Below, piece after piece: positions 1-8,692 of a DNA stretch of 56,056 nucleotides (positions are counted from its first letter, which is position 1; every line of letters starts with the position of its first letter). Source of the DNA: Candidatus Peribacteria bacterium. GTDB taxonomy: Bacteria; Patescibacteriota; Gracilibacteria; Peribacterales; Peribacteraceae. The notes below the pieces were generated by a model that was given only the letters and a program-made list of their open reading frames with translations, had not been told where the DNA came from and ran no database searches. The DNA lies in assembly GCA_016866875.1 (NCBI GenBank), contig VGKY01000001.1, positions 1-56,056 of the forward strand, written 5' to 3'. The translations under genes were made by a program, and so were the position numbers.

Positions 1-3000
1 CCTTCTTCTCGGCAATCTTTTTCGCAAGACCTTCGCTTTCACCCTTGAGTCCCTTGGTCTCTCCATTGAGCGCATCGATGCGATCTTTGAGTCCCTTAGT
101 CTGCTTTTCTAGAGTCTGCTTCTTTTCTGCAATGAGCTCTTGAGCGGAATTGACTGCGGAGTCTTTGACCTCCTTGCGCAGGCGACCCTTTCTCGCTTCA
201 GGTGTCTCGGCTCCGCGTTCAGTGGGTTGCTCTGATCCGTCTGTAGGCTTGCTTGCCCCGTTGTCCTTGGGTTTGTCTGTGGGCTTACTGCCGGCGACCT
301 CTGCGGGTTGCGCCTCTCCCCTGCCCATCGCGGATCGCCAGAGTGCCATGATGGCACCGATCGCTTGGATGGCGGCAATGAGCTTTTCTCCTCCGGTCGC
401 ATTGGGGTCCTTGAACGCATCGCCCATGTCATCGAGAGCTCTGCGAGCGACATCCGCTCGCGTTGCGTTCTCAGGCAACTCTCCTTTTGAATCCTTAATC
501 TGTGCAGCTATATCTTTGGCCTCTGCCTTGAGTGCATCTCGCTTATCGAGTAAGGGCTTCATCTGCTGTTCCACCTGAGTAATCTTCTGATCGATATCTG
601 CAGTGTCCTCATTTTTCGCAACCAATGCTGCCCGCTCACCCTTGAGCTGCTGCAGTTGTCCGTTGAGAGGCGCAAGCTCTTGATTGACCTCGCCAATCTT
701 ATTGTTGACATCGACCATTTGCGTACGCAGATCTGCGACGCGCCTGACTGCTTCGGGAGCCCCTGCGGGCACCTGATCATCTGCGGAGACTGAAGGAGCA
801 GCATTTGGTTTGACGATTCCCCTCTCTACTGCCAAACGATCTTGCTCATTATGCAGCTTGTCATACATATCGTTTTCTTCCTGCGAAAATTGAGAGGCGT
901 TTTTGTCCAAAACTGCCTTGCCCTCCGGGGAAAGTGATTTATTTAGTTTTATGAGCTTTCCAGTATCATTCTCAGCAATCATCTGTATTTTAATACGAAT
1001 ATCATTCGGACTCAGCTGCGCGAGCTCTTCCACTATTTTTGGCCCAGCCTTGTCGTAGATCTCCTTCTCCTTGGGAGAGAGGACTTTATATGAGTCCATA
1101 AGAACGCGCGCCTGTTCCGGATCCAGACTCTCGATTGCAGCCATCACCGCCTTCATTTTTTCGGGTGACAGATTGGCATAACGCTCACCAAAGTGATTTT
1201 TTGCCTCCTGAATCGCTGGAGGAAGTTCCTTAGATGCCTCTACCCCTTTCCTACCCCCATCATTGGTTTTTTCACCAGCCCCTTCGACCTTGTCACCCCC
1301 AGCGGCACCGGATACTTCTGTCGCTTTATTATCCGGAGTATCTGTTTCCGAAGAAGAAATTTTATGGCCATCGATTGATGTACTACCCTCCGCCTCGCCC
1401 TTGCCACCCTCTTGCGTATAGCGAAGACGAATGCCGTTGAGAAGATGGGAAATTTGAGAAGGACTCGTTTGCATTCCCATCTCCAAGGGTTTTCCGTTTT
1501 CATCCTGTCTCTCGACAATATTGATGGACCGCGCCGCAAAGAGCGCGACAGCGCGGAATTCCGTTGCCATATTCGCACTGGTGCTTAGGAATGTTTTTCC
1601 GTCCTTATCCTGCCGTACATTAGCCTTCTCCATGAAACGTCCGATGACCGTTTTTTGGGCATCTTTTGGCATATCCTTGAACAGTTGTCGAAGCTCTTCG
1701 GTACCACGCGCATCTGTCCGCCAAGACTCTTCTCCGGGCTTCTCCTGAAAGGATTCCGTGATAAACGACCCGGAACTCACTTGCGCATCGAAACGCTGTT
1801 GAGTTTTCTTTGGATCGGCCTCTGTGGAGAATGCCGTCGTTATTTCTTCCAAGGCTTCTTCCACGTGCCGCACCTGCTCCTCAAGAGGCATGTCGTCGCA
1901 GCAAACGAGCTCCTCGAGGTCAATTGTCACCTCATGATTGCTAATTTCAATCGTTTGGTTACCGCGTCTTACATCACCGGACCCGGTTGCTGGATTATAG
2001 GAGGTAGCATCGTACCCGATCTTACTGATGAGATTGAGCGTGCCTGCAGTCGCCCTACATTTCAAAACTATATCCTCTCGTGCTCTATTGCCACTCTGCG
2101 TGCCCGTCACCTTTTCAAAGCGACCAGTCAAGATCGTCTCCGGCACGGGGGAGTTTTTGGCGTTTGGGAGTTTGCTCAGCGCTTCCTTGGCGCTATCCAG
2201 TGATTGATTAATCTTGGTGTTGAGTTGATCAATGGTCTTTTCGCCAGATTCCGCCCCCTTCTCCGGTTGTCCATTCGGCGCTTTGCTTTCATTGGGATAG
2301 TTTCCCAGTTGCTCACGCCGGTTGCGCTGCTGGGCTATTTCGGTGTCCAGTGTGCTCTGACGGTCGACATTGGTAACCAGATCATCCGCCCGCAGATAGC
2401 CCTGTTCGCTATTTGCAGCCGTGATGTACGCATCGATCGCAGCGGTGATTGCCTGAGTATTTTCGGGCGTATACCCTTCCATTTCGGCCTTTGCCTCGGC
2501 ATCGCGCACGGCCTGCAGGAGTTGCTCTGTCTTCCCCTGCATTTCCGCCATGATGACCTGTCGATTTTCCGGGGGGTCTGCCCTTCCCCCTTCAGCCATT
2601 TGATCATCCGTCACCTTTTTTTCGGCACTATCATCAGCTGGTCCTACGGGTGCGGGAGCCTCGGGGGCAGGAGCCTCAGGCTGGGGTTCCTCCCCACCTT
2701 GAGCCATTTGATCATCCGTCACCCCTTTTTCAGCACTATCATCAGCTGGTCCTACGGGTGCGGGAGCCTCGGGGGCAGGAGCCTCAGGCTGGGGTTCCTC
2801 CCCACCTTGAGCCATTTGATCATCCGTCACCCCTTTTTCAGCACTATCATCAGCTGGTCCTACGGGTGCGGGAGCCTCGGGGGCAGGAGCCTCTGGCTTG
2901 GCTGCCTCCTCTTTTGCTGCGACTGCAGCATCTTGTGCGGCCTCAGCCCGAATCTTTGCCCGCATCTCCGCGTTGCCACGCGGCTTTCTGGCCTTAGCCT

Positions 3001-3295
3001 CTGGGGCATTTTTCACTTCTCCAGCGGGGGGCACTGTGTCCACTGGCGTCTTTTGGCTTGCATCTGCTGTTTCGCCCATATCTTCAAGAACCTTGCCGAG
3101 GTTTCCTGAGCGCACATCCATCTGAGTTTTTGCTCCGTCTTGCATCCCCTGAGAGGAACCATCGCCATCTGGGGGTAGAAGAGCCTCTCCTATCTGTTCG
3201 TTATTAGATGTGGGTGTATCACCGGCAACCTCAGACGACATCCGGCACAGTCGTGCTTCTCCCAGAACTCGGAAATTGTAATGTTTGTTCTTCAT
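1..3295 (-). CDS. Very large Ala/Glu/Pro-rich repeat and coiled-coil protein, 3' end beyond the left edge
   Basis: The reading frame is open from an ATG at 3295 to the left edge, giving at least 1098 codons without a stop in the stretches I translated. The start reads MKNKHYNFRVLGEARL and lies 5 bp after the stop of the small gene at 3301, so the two are probably one operon. No signal peptide or membrane segment is seen. Residues about 50-240 are Ala/Glu/Pro-rich and contain three copies of a 36-residue unit (GPADDSAEKGVTDDQMAQGG followed by EEPQPEAPAPEAPAPV). The middle is mixed charged helix. The visible C-terminal part is a long Lys/Glu/Gln coiled coil (pattern such as IGEVNQELAPLNGQLQQLKG). 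I recognise no catalytic domain. A structural or scaffold role is only a guess. Confidence 0.7.
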   Translation of the reverse strand, partial: MKNKHYNFRVLGEARLCRMSSEVAGDTPTSNNEQIGEALLPPDGDGSSQGMQDGAKTQMDVRSGNLGKVLEDMGETADASQKTPVDTVPPAGEVKNAPEAKARKPRGNAEMRAKIRAEAAQDAAVAAKEEAAKPEAPAPEAPAPVGPADDSAEKGVTDDQMAQGGEEPQPEAPAPEAPAPVGPADDSAEKGVTDDQMAQGGEEPQPEAPAPEAPAPVGPADDSAEKKVTDDQMAEGGRADPPENRQVIMAEMQGKTEQLLQAVRDAEAKAEMEGYTPENTQAITAAIDAYITAANSEQGYLRADDLVTNVDRQSTLDTEIAQQRNRREQLGNYPNESKAPNGQPEKGAESGEKTIDQLNTKINQSLDSAKEALSKLPNAKNSPVPETILTGRFEKVTGTQSGNRAREDIVLKCRATAGTLNLISKIGYDATSYNPATGSGDVRRGNQTIEISNHEVTIDLEELVCCDDMPLEEQVRHVEEALEEITTAFSTEADPKKTQQRFDAQVSSGSFITESFQEKPGEESWRTDARGTEELRQLFKDMPKDAQKTVIGRFMEKANVRQDKDGKTFLSTSANMATEFRAVALFAARSINIVERQDENGKPLEMGMQTSPSQISHLLNGIRLRYTQEGGKGEAEGSTSIDGHKISSSETDTPDNKATEVSGAAGGDKVEGAGEKTNDGGRKGVEASKELPPAIQEAKNHFGERYANLSPEKMKAVMAAIESLDPEQARVLMDSYKVLSPKEKEIYDKAGPKIVEELAQLSPNDIRIKIQMIAENDTGKLIKLNKSLSPEGKAVLDKNASQFSQEENDMYDKLHNEQDRLAVERGIVKPNAAPSVSADDQVPAGAPEAVRRVADLRTQMVDVNNKIGEVNQELAPLNGQLQQLKGERAALVAKNEDTADIDQKITQVEQQMKPLLDKRDALKAEAKDIAAQIKDSKGELPENATRADVARRALDDMGDAFKDPNATGGEKLIAAIQAIGAIMALWRSAMGRGEAQPAEVAGSKPTDKPKDNGASKPTDGSEQPTERGAETPEARKGRLRKEVKDSAVNSAQELIAEKKQTLEKQTKGLKDRIDALNGETKGLKGESEGLAKKIAEKK
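2593..2895 (-). repeat. 108-bp in-frame tandem repeat, nearly three copies
   Basis: The word atcagctggtcctacgggtg recurs at 2633, 2741 and 2849, an exact period of 108 bp (36 codons). Copies differ by only a few bases, which suggests recent expansion. It encodes the acidic Pro/Ala repeat of the large protein in which it lies. Confidence 0.9.
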
Positions 3296-3300
3296 AGAAA

Positions 3301-3636
3301 TTAAGAAAAGAGAGATTCCATTTGTCGAAGCTTCACTGCCTCCTCTGCCTGAGACTTGATCTCAGCAGATCGCATTGCCTCCTTTTTGTGCGCCTTCTTT
3401 GCGGTCTTCAGCTGCTTTATGTGCGTGGCCGCCGCGCGATCAAACTCTGTATAGGCTTTGTTGTAGCGCTCGACGCGCTTCGCTCTGTCTTCCTTGCTCT
3501 CGTCTTTGTACTTCTCCGCAAGGTGAGGAATAGTGTCGCTACAGAGCTCTGGCTCTATGCCCCGCATGATGCTGTCATACAGCTCCTGCCCTGGATTGCG
3601 AGCGGTCACCGTCGCCTGTGCGGAAGTAGTCGTCAT
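3301..3636 (-). CDS. Small helical hypothetical protein
   Basis: A 111-residue protein starting MTTTSAQATVTARNPGQELY. It is hydrophilic and almost wholly helical in composition, with a Lys/Ala-rich stretch (HIKQLKTAKKAHKKEAM) near the C-terminus and no signal peptide. An upstream in-frame ATG at 3678 would add 14 residues, but a TACAAT box (complement of 3658-3663) lies inside that extension, so the later start is preferred. It is the first gene of a two-gene operon with the giant repeat protein. I do not recognise the family; it could be a partner or chaperone of the neighbour, but nothing shows this. Confidence 0.6.
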   Translation of the reverse strand: MTTTSAQATVTARNPGQELYDSIMRGIEPELCSDTIPHLAEKYKDESKEDRAKRVERYNKAYTEFDRAAATHIKQLKTAKKAHKKEAMRSAEIKSQAEEAVKLRQMESLFS

Positions 3637-3730
3637 GGATGTTTGTGAAATCTCTCTATTGTACAGGAAAATAGGCATTTCTCATAGGTATTCTGCGCAG
3701 CAGGAATCACCGCAGCAGAAGGCCATTTGC

Positions 3731-3806
3731 CCCCTACCTGCTACCTGCTACCTGCTACCTGCTACCTCCTACTTTCTGCCTCCTACCTCCTACTTTCTCC
3801 TTCCTA
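3731..3806. repeat. Degenerate tandem repeat (ctacctg / cctactttc words) after mfd
   Basis: Four copies of ctacctg are followed by alternating cctacctcc / tactttc words up to the mfd stop codon at 3804. The repeat forms the end of the gene and its downstream flank. Similar purine/pyrimidine-biased words occur near 37170-37230 and 51680-51728. Confidence 0.8.
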
Positions 3807-6800
3807 CTTTCCCTCTTTCTTCAGCATCCCCACTTGTTGCGTGAGCCCCTTGAGCCACTGCGCTTCTGAGTCTCCTGTTTCCTTCTTGAGCTCTCCAAAA
3901 TGGATGCGGAGCTGCTGCCCGGAAATCCTCCACTGCGGGTGCTTACTCACAAGCTGCATGATTTCTTTTGCGGTCACGCGGGCACCCAGGGTCATCACCG
4001 CCTCCTCTCTGTTTGCTCCAGACTCCATCTTGATACGGTGCACACCGGCCGAGCGACAGGCGATTTTGAGGCGGAGAATGGCAAAGAGATTCTCCACCTG
4101 CTTCGGCATCTTGCCGTACTCCTCCGTGAGATCCTTCTCGAACTCGGAGAGAATGGTCGTCGTCTCACTCCCCGCGAGCTTTTGGTACACGGAGATCCTC
4201 TCCCCTTCATCGGGGATGTAAAACGACGGGAGGAGGGCTGTGACAGGCAAAAGAATTTCGATATTCACCTCCTGCTCGGCATCGGCAGTGCCGCCCGCCT
4301 TGAGCTCCTCCACCGCACTTTTCAGCATGCGTAGGTAATGCGAAACACCGACGGTCTGGAGCGCGCCCGACTGCTCCGCCCCGAGGATCTCCCCTGCACC
4401 ACGGATCTCGAGATCGCGCATGGCAACCTGGAACCCGCTTCCCAGCTCACAGGCTTCAACGATGGCCCGGAGACGCTTCTTGGCGTCCTCGTGGAGCTTC
4501 TGGCCGTGGTAGAGGAAGTACGCGTACGCCTGCAATTTGCTACGACCAACGCGACCACGGAGCTGGTAGAGCTGGGCGAGACCAAATCGCTCGGCCTCGT
4601 TGACGATCAGCGTATTGGCTCGCGGGAGGTCGATACCGTTTTCGATGATCGTCGAGCTCACGAGCACATCAAATTCGCCATTCTTGAAGGCCAGGATGCG
4701 TTCTTCGAGGACGTCAGGCTTGAGCTGGCCATGCCCCACCACAAACCGCGCCTTGGGCACGAGAAGCCTCAGCTTGTCGGCAAACGCATCGATCGTCTCC
4801 ACACGATTGTGGAGGACGTAGATCTGCCCCTCACGCTTGAGCTCGGTCATGATCGCCTCACGCATCAGCACATCGCTAAATTTACGAACTTCGGTGATGA
4901 TGGGGAGTCGCCCGGGCGGCGGCGTGGTGATCGTGGTGATGTCACGGAGCTTGTGGAGGCCGAGATTGAGCGTGCGCGGAATGGGAGTCGCTGTGAGAGT
5001 GAGGATGTCGACATTGGCGCGCATCTCTTTGAACTTCTCCTTCTGCTTCACACCAAACCTCTGCTCTTCGTCGATGATGAGCAGGCCGAGATTGAGGAAG
5101 TGCACGTCGTCTTGCAGCAGCCTGTGCGTGCCGATGACGATGTCGAGATCGCCCTTGCGAAGCTTCTCGAGCGTAGCGCGTTGTTCCGCAGCCGAGCGGA
5201 ACCGGGAGAGCATGTCGATGCGCACGGGAAACCCCTGCATGCGCTTGCGGAAGGAATCGAAGTGCTGTTGCGCGAGGATGGTAATCGGCGCGAGGACGGC
5301 CACCTGCTTGCCGTCCTGGACGGCCTTGAAGGCGCTGCGCATCGCCACCTCAGTCTTCCCAAAGCCCACGTCACCGCACACCAAACGATCCATGGGGTGC
5401 ACATCCTCCATGTCGCGCTTGATATCCTCGATGGCCTTGAGCTGTCCTGGCGTCTCTTGGTACGGGAATGCCTCTTCGAACTTCTTCATCACATCCGTAT
5501 CGAGACCGTAGGAGTGGCCGCGGGCCTTGGCTCTGAGCGCGTAGATCTTCAGGAGCTCCCCAGCGATCTTCTGCGTTTCCTCTTTGAGCCTGCCCTGGAT
5601 CTTCTTCCAGTCGCTCGTACCAAGGCGCGTGAGCACCGGCTCGTTCCCCTCTTCGTAGACGTACTTGCTGAGCTTGTCCGCCTGATCCACCGGCACGAAG
5701 AGCTTGTCCCCCTCGGCGTAGGTCAATTCCAGATACTCCCGCACGGTCTCATCCACCTCCTTCTCCGTCATGCCCTCGAAGTGTCCAATCCCGTGCTCCA
5801 TATGCACGACAAAGTCCCCCGGGACGAGGGAGGTGATGAAGTCGAGCGCGAGTTTTTGGACCGAGCGCTCGCGCCCTGCTTTGCGCAGGGAAAAGATTTC
5901 GCGATCGGTGAGGAGGGCAATCTTGAGATCGGGATTTTGGAGGGAGTGCGGGAGGAGATCATTGACCTCGGCGGGAACGAGCGTGATGGCCCCCGGCCTG
6001 CGTTCGAGTCCTTTGGTGAACGGCACTTTTTCCTCAGTGCAGATGCCGGAGAGCTCGTCGATGCGCTTCGTGACGACGAAGAGCGTCCACTCCTGCGCGA
6101 GCTTATCGCGGACATCGTTGAGGAAGTCGGTGAGGGTGTAGAACTTCAAGACGGAGAGGTAGCGCAGGTGCACGTGATGTTCGGCCCCCTCGGGAAAAGG
6201 GGTGAAACGCAAGGTGTGAACATCTTCGAGATCTTCGATGTCATCCTGGTCGTCGATGAGGAGAAGATGCGATGATGGAACCTGCCCACTGAGCGGCGCC
6301 ATGCGCTCGTAGACGATGGGCCAGATGGCAACGGACTCTGTGGGGGCGACGGCAACCGAGGGGTCGTCCGCTCGTAGCGTGTGGATGCTCTCGATGCGAT
6401 CGAACTCCAAGGTAATCCGGTATGGGTGAAACTCCTGCACGGGGTAGATTTCGAAGACGTCCCCCACTCTGCGGTACTGCCCCGGTGTAAGGAACCGATC
6501 CTCGCCGTGCACGTACCCCATGGCAATGAGGGCTTCGATACTTGCTGTGAAATCCACGGTGCTACCTACAGAAAACTGCAGTGCGCCGCTCTCCAGGTCT
6601 GTAAACGACGGAAAGTGTGCTTGCCAGACATCGCGCGGGACCAGGGAAATGGCAGCGGCTCCGTCGCGCATGGAGAGGAGGAATGTCCGGAGCGCCTCGG
6701 GGATGATTTCGCCGTTCTCGTTTTCCGTAAGGTGCATCCTCCGCGTCACAACTCCAAAGAAGCGCAACCAGTGCTCGAGAGATTCGGCATACGCCTCATC

Positions 6801-7004
6801 CTCTGTGACGAGAAACGCAGGCTGGTTCCTGTGCCGCAAAACTGCAGCCGCAAGAAGCGCCTTGGCAGTCTCGTTGGAGGCGCCGCTGAGCACGAGCGTT
6901 CCTCTCGCGTGCAGGGCATCAGCGAGGTCTCGGTGCGTCTTTTCCCCAAGAAATAAAAGTGGGTCCACAGGAGAGTGATGTACAAATGGGATTTCAGGCT
7001 TCAA
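3804..7004 (-). CDS. mfd: Transcription-repair coupling factor Mfd
   Basis: A 1066-residue protein that frees stalled RNA polymerase and recruits UvrA for nucleotide excision repair. Domains in order: a UvrB-like N-terminal module (motif RRVGDVFEIYPV near 180), the CarD-like RNA-polymerase interaction domain from about 395 (PGDFVVHMEHGIGHFEG), then a superfamily 2 translocase with Walker A GDVGFGKTE near 546, motif II DEEQ near 646, TATPIPRTL, and QLRGRVGRS, followed by the C-terminal UvrA-related domain. It is slightly shorter than the usual 1130-1180 residues, mostly at the N-terminus. The start is TTG with GAGGGAAGG about 6-13 nt upstream. The gene follows dnaN on the same strand after 145 bp. 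Confidence 0.95.
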   Translation of the reverse strand: MKPEIPFVHHSPVDPLLFLGEKTHRDLADALHARGTLVLSGASNETAKALLAAAVLRHRNQPAFLVTEDEAYAESLEHWLRFFGVVTRRMHLTENENGEIIPEALRTFLLSMRDGAAAISLVPRDVWQAHFPSFTDLESGALQFSVGSTVDFTASIEALIAMGYVHGEDRFLTPGQYRRVGDVFEIYPVQEFHPYRITLEFDRIESIHTLRADDPSVAVAPTESVAIWPIVYERMAPLSGQVPSSHLLLIDDQDDIEDLEDVHTLRFTPFPEGAEHHVHLRYLSVLKFYTLTDFLNDVRDKLAQEWTLFVVTKRIDELSGICTEEKVPFTKGLERRPGAITLVPAEVNDLLPHSLQNPDLKIALLTDREIFSLRKAGRERSVQKLALDFITSLVPGDFVVHMEHGIGHFEGMTEKEVDETVREYLELTYAEGDKLFVPVDQADKLSKYVYEEGNEPVLTRLGTSDWKKIQGRLKEETQKIAGELLKIYALRAKARGHSYGLDTDVMKKFEEAFPYQETPGQLKAIEDIKRDMEDVHPMDRLVCGDVGFGKTEVAMRSAFKAVQDGKQVAVLAPITILAQQHFDSFRKRMQGFPVRIDMLSRFRSAAEQRATLEKLRKGDLDIVIGTHRLLQDDVHFLNLGLLIIDEEQRFGVKQKEKFKEMRANVDILTLTATPIPRTLNLGLHKLRDITTITTPPPGRLPIITEVRKFSDVLMREAIMTELKREGQIYVLHNRVETIDAFADKLRLLVPKARFVVGHGQLKPDVLEERILAFKNGEFDVLVSSTIIENGIDLPRANTLIVNEAERFGLAQLYQLRGRVGRSKLQAYAYFLYHGQKLHEDAKKRLRAIVEACELGSGFQVAMRDLEIRGAGEILGAEQSGALQTVGVSHYLRMLKSAVEELKAGGTADAEQEVNIEILLPVTALLPSFYIPDEGERISVYQKLAGSETTTILSEFEKDLTEEYGKMPKQVENLFAILRLKIACRSAGVHRIKMESGANREEAVMTLGARVTAKEIMQLVSKHPQWRISGQQLRIHFGELKKETGDSEAQWLKGLTQQVGMLKKEGK

Positions 7005-7149
7005 AACAGCCTTCCCTCGGCAGGGAAACGTGTCTACAGGATGATGATCGGTGGCTTGTACTCATGGCCATCACAAGCCCTTTCTCTGTCGCTAGCATAG
7101 CAGTGCACACATCAAGATTCAATCCTTCTGCAAGAGAAAATGCTGCCAC

Positions 7150-8322
7150 CTACTCCTCTTGCAGCCGAAGCGGCATGATGAGGTGACTAAATCCCTCAAC
7201 GCCAGGAATAGTGAAGAGTGCAGGGTGCTGACTATCCGTGATGCGCATCTCCACCTCGCCCCCGGGGATGTGCCCGAGGAAGTCGAGGAGGTAACTCGAA
7301 CTGAGGGCAATTTTATTATCTGCCCCGGAGACCACTGCCCCGAGTGTGGCCTCGTCTCGGCCAGACTGGGTAGTAGGTGTAGTGATGCGAATGCCTTCTT
7401 TGGTGATGTGGAAGGTAAGGTTGTTATTCGTCTCCTTTGCGAAGTAGTGCATGCGCCGGATTGTTGGGAGTAACTCCGAAACGGGAATGGTGACAGTGGT
7501 TTTGGGGGCTTTGGGGATGATTTGTTCGTAATCAGGAAACTTCCCATCAATCAGGCGGGAGAGAAGGGTGGTAGACCCTGTGGTGATCTCGATTTGTTGG
7601 CTACTGAGGGCAACCTCAACATGCGCCGCGGAGGACTTTTTTTCTTGCTTCTCACCCTCATCACCTGCCCCCTTCGTCTTCCCAGAGCTTTTCTCTTTTT
7701 GACTACCGACGATGGCCTGCAACTCATCGAATACTTTTTTGGGAATGATGCAGGAAACATCCACACTGCTGTCGACGGGGAGTTTGTACTCCGAGAGACG
7801 ATAGCTGTCTGTGGCCACAAAGATGAGTTTTCCTTTTTGTGAACGAACATACACACCGGCGAGAACAGGGCGTAATGTTGTTGTTGCCGCAGCGAATGTA
7901 ACGGAGTGCAAAGCATGGAGAAGAGGATCTGCCACAAGGGGGAAGCTTGTCTCTTTTTTTATAGAAGTGATCGTGGGATACTCTGCAGCCGCCTCACCAG
8001 AAATCAGTGTTTTGGCCTTCTTTGAAGTACAACGCAATTGCGTGCCCTCACTTGTCTCAAGGAGAACCTCTGCATCAGTGTTGTACTGAGCGAAGTTGAG
8101 AAATGCTTTTGCAGGAATAGTAATAGCCCCTTCATTTTCTACATCGGCCGGGAAGTGCGTCATGATGCTCAGTTCCAAATCCGTTGCGCTGCAGGTGCAA
8201 CGCTTGCCCTCAACATGTAGTAAAATATTTCCAAGAATAGGAAGTGCTTGTTGATTGCTGATTGCACGACTCACAAGATGGAGTGCTTGCTGGAGATCGG
8301 TGGTTTTACACAGAAGCTTCAT
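7150..8322 (-). CDS. dnaN: DNA polymerase III sliding clamp (beta subunit)
   Basis: A 390-residue protein with three repeated clamp domains, starting MKLLCKTTDLQQALHLVSRA and ending in the clamp-type tail LIMPLRLQEE. It forms the ring that tethers the replicative polymerase to DNA. Domain 2 contains FVATDSYRLSEYKL and the last domain LDFLGHIPGGEVEMRI. Unusual is a charged insertion at about residues 207-236 (SQKEKSSGKTKGAGDEGEK), rich in Lys, Glu, Gly and Ser, which probably loops out of domain 2. Upstream is a long AT-rich region with DnaA boxes; the box TATACT lies 11 bp before the ATG. Confidence 0.95.
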   Translation of the reverse strand: MKLLCKTTDLQQALHLVSRAISNQQALPILGNILLHVEGKRCTCSATDLELSIMTHFPADVENEGAITIPAKAFLNFAQYNTDAEVLLETSEGTQLRCTSKKAKTLISGEAAAEYPTITSIKKETSFPLVADPLLHALHSVTFAAATTTLRPVLAGVYVRSQKGKLIFVATDSYRLSEYKLPVDSSVDVSCIIPKKVFDELQAIVGSQKEKSSGKTKGAGDEGEKQEKKSSAAHVEVALSSQQIEITTGSTTLLSRLIDGKFPDYEQIIPKAPKTTVTIPVSELLPTIRRMHYFAKETNNNLTFHITKEGIRITTPTTQSGRDEATLGAVVSGADNKIALSSSYLLDFLGHIPGGEVEMRITDSQHPALFTIPGVEGFSHLIMPLRLQEE

Positions 8323-8692
8323 GTGTACGTATAAGTATAAAAGAAATATATAGTATATTCGTCATAGTAGTAGCACCTTGTTTTTCCTCAACATTTTCAG
8401 TCTCATCTCGTGGAGAACAGGAGCGAACAACAGGAGAAGGGGTGGTGAATGAGGAGAAAGTGGCTTACGGGAGCGCCAAGGGCTTATTGTGGGGGCTGTG
8501 GAGGGGGTGTGGAAAACTTGTGAAGAACTTCGAGAGGATGGCAGAACTCCATAGTATTAACTTTTTGGCTTCATAGAGAGCAAAGAGCCCATAGCTCTGG
8601 AGAAGGACGCCAAACCCCCCACAAACGTTATCCACCTGTTCCCCCAATCATTGTGGATAACTTTTTTATACAAAAGGGGCATTTCCAACCCT
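8323..8692. other. Probable replication origin / dnaN promoter region
   Basis: A 370-bp gap with no gene, upstream of dnaN and downstream of the GlmU-like gene. It holds one perfect DnaA box on the minus strand (TTATCCACA, complement of 8652-8660) facing a near-perfect one on the plus strand (TTATCCACC, 8628-8636). A weaker box is TTTTCCACA (complement of 8508-8516). The stretch 8330-8365 is strongly AT-rich (tataagtataaaagaaatat) and could be the unwinding element. Origins often lie next to dnaN. dnaA itself is not in the window. Confidence 0.55.

Noticed and set aside
2593-2895. Possible CRISPR-like repeat
   Set aside because: 108-bp units are contiguous, in frame and without spacers; there are no cas genes. 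No CRISPR array was seen anywhere in the window.
2204-3109. 301-codon plus-strand frame with a perfect internal repeat
   Set aside because: It is the complement of the repeat region of the large minus-strand protein, whose composition and operon position are more convincing.
4338-6275. 645-codon open frame on the plus strand opposite mfd
   Set aside because: It is antisense to strongly conserved mfd motifs and arises from codon bias; no start context or family.
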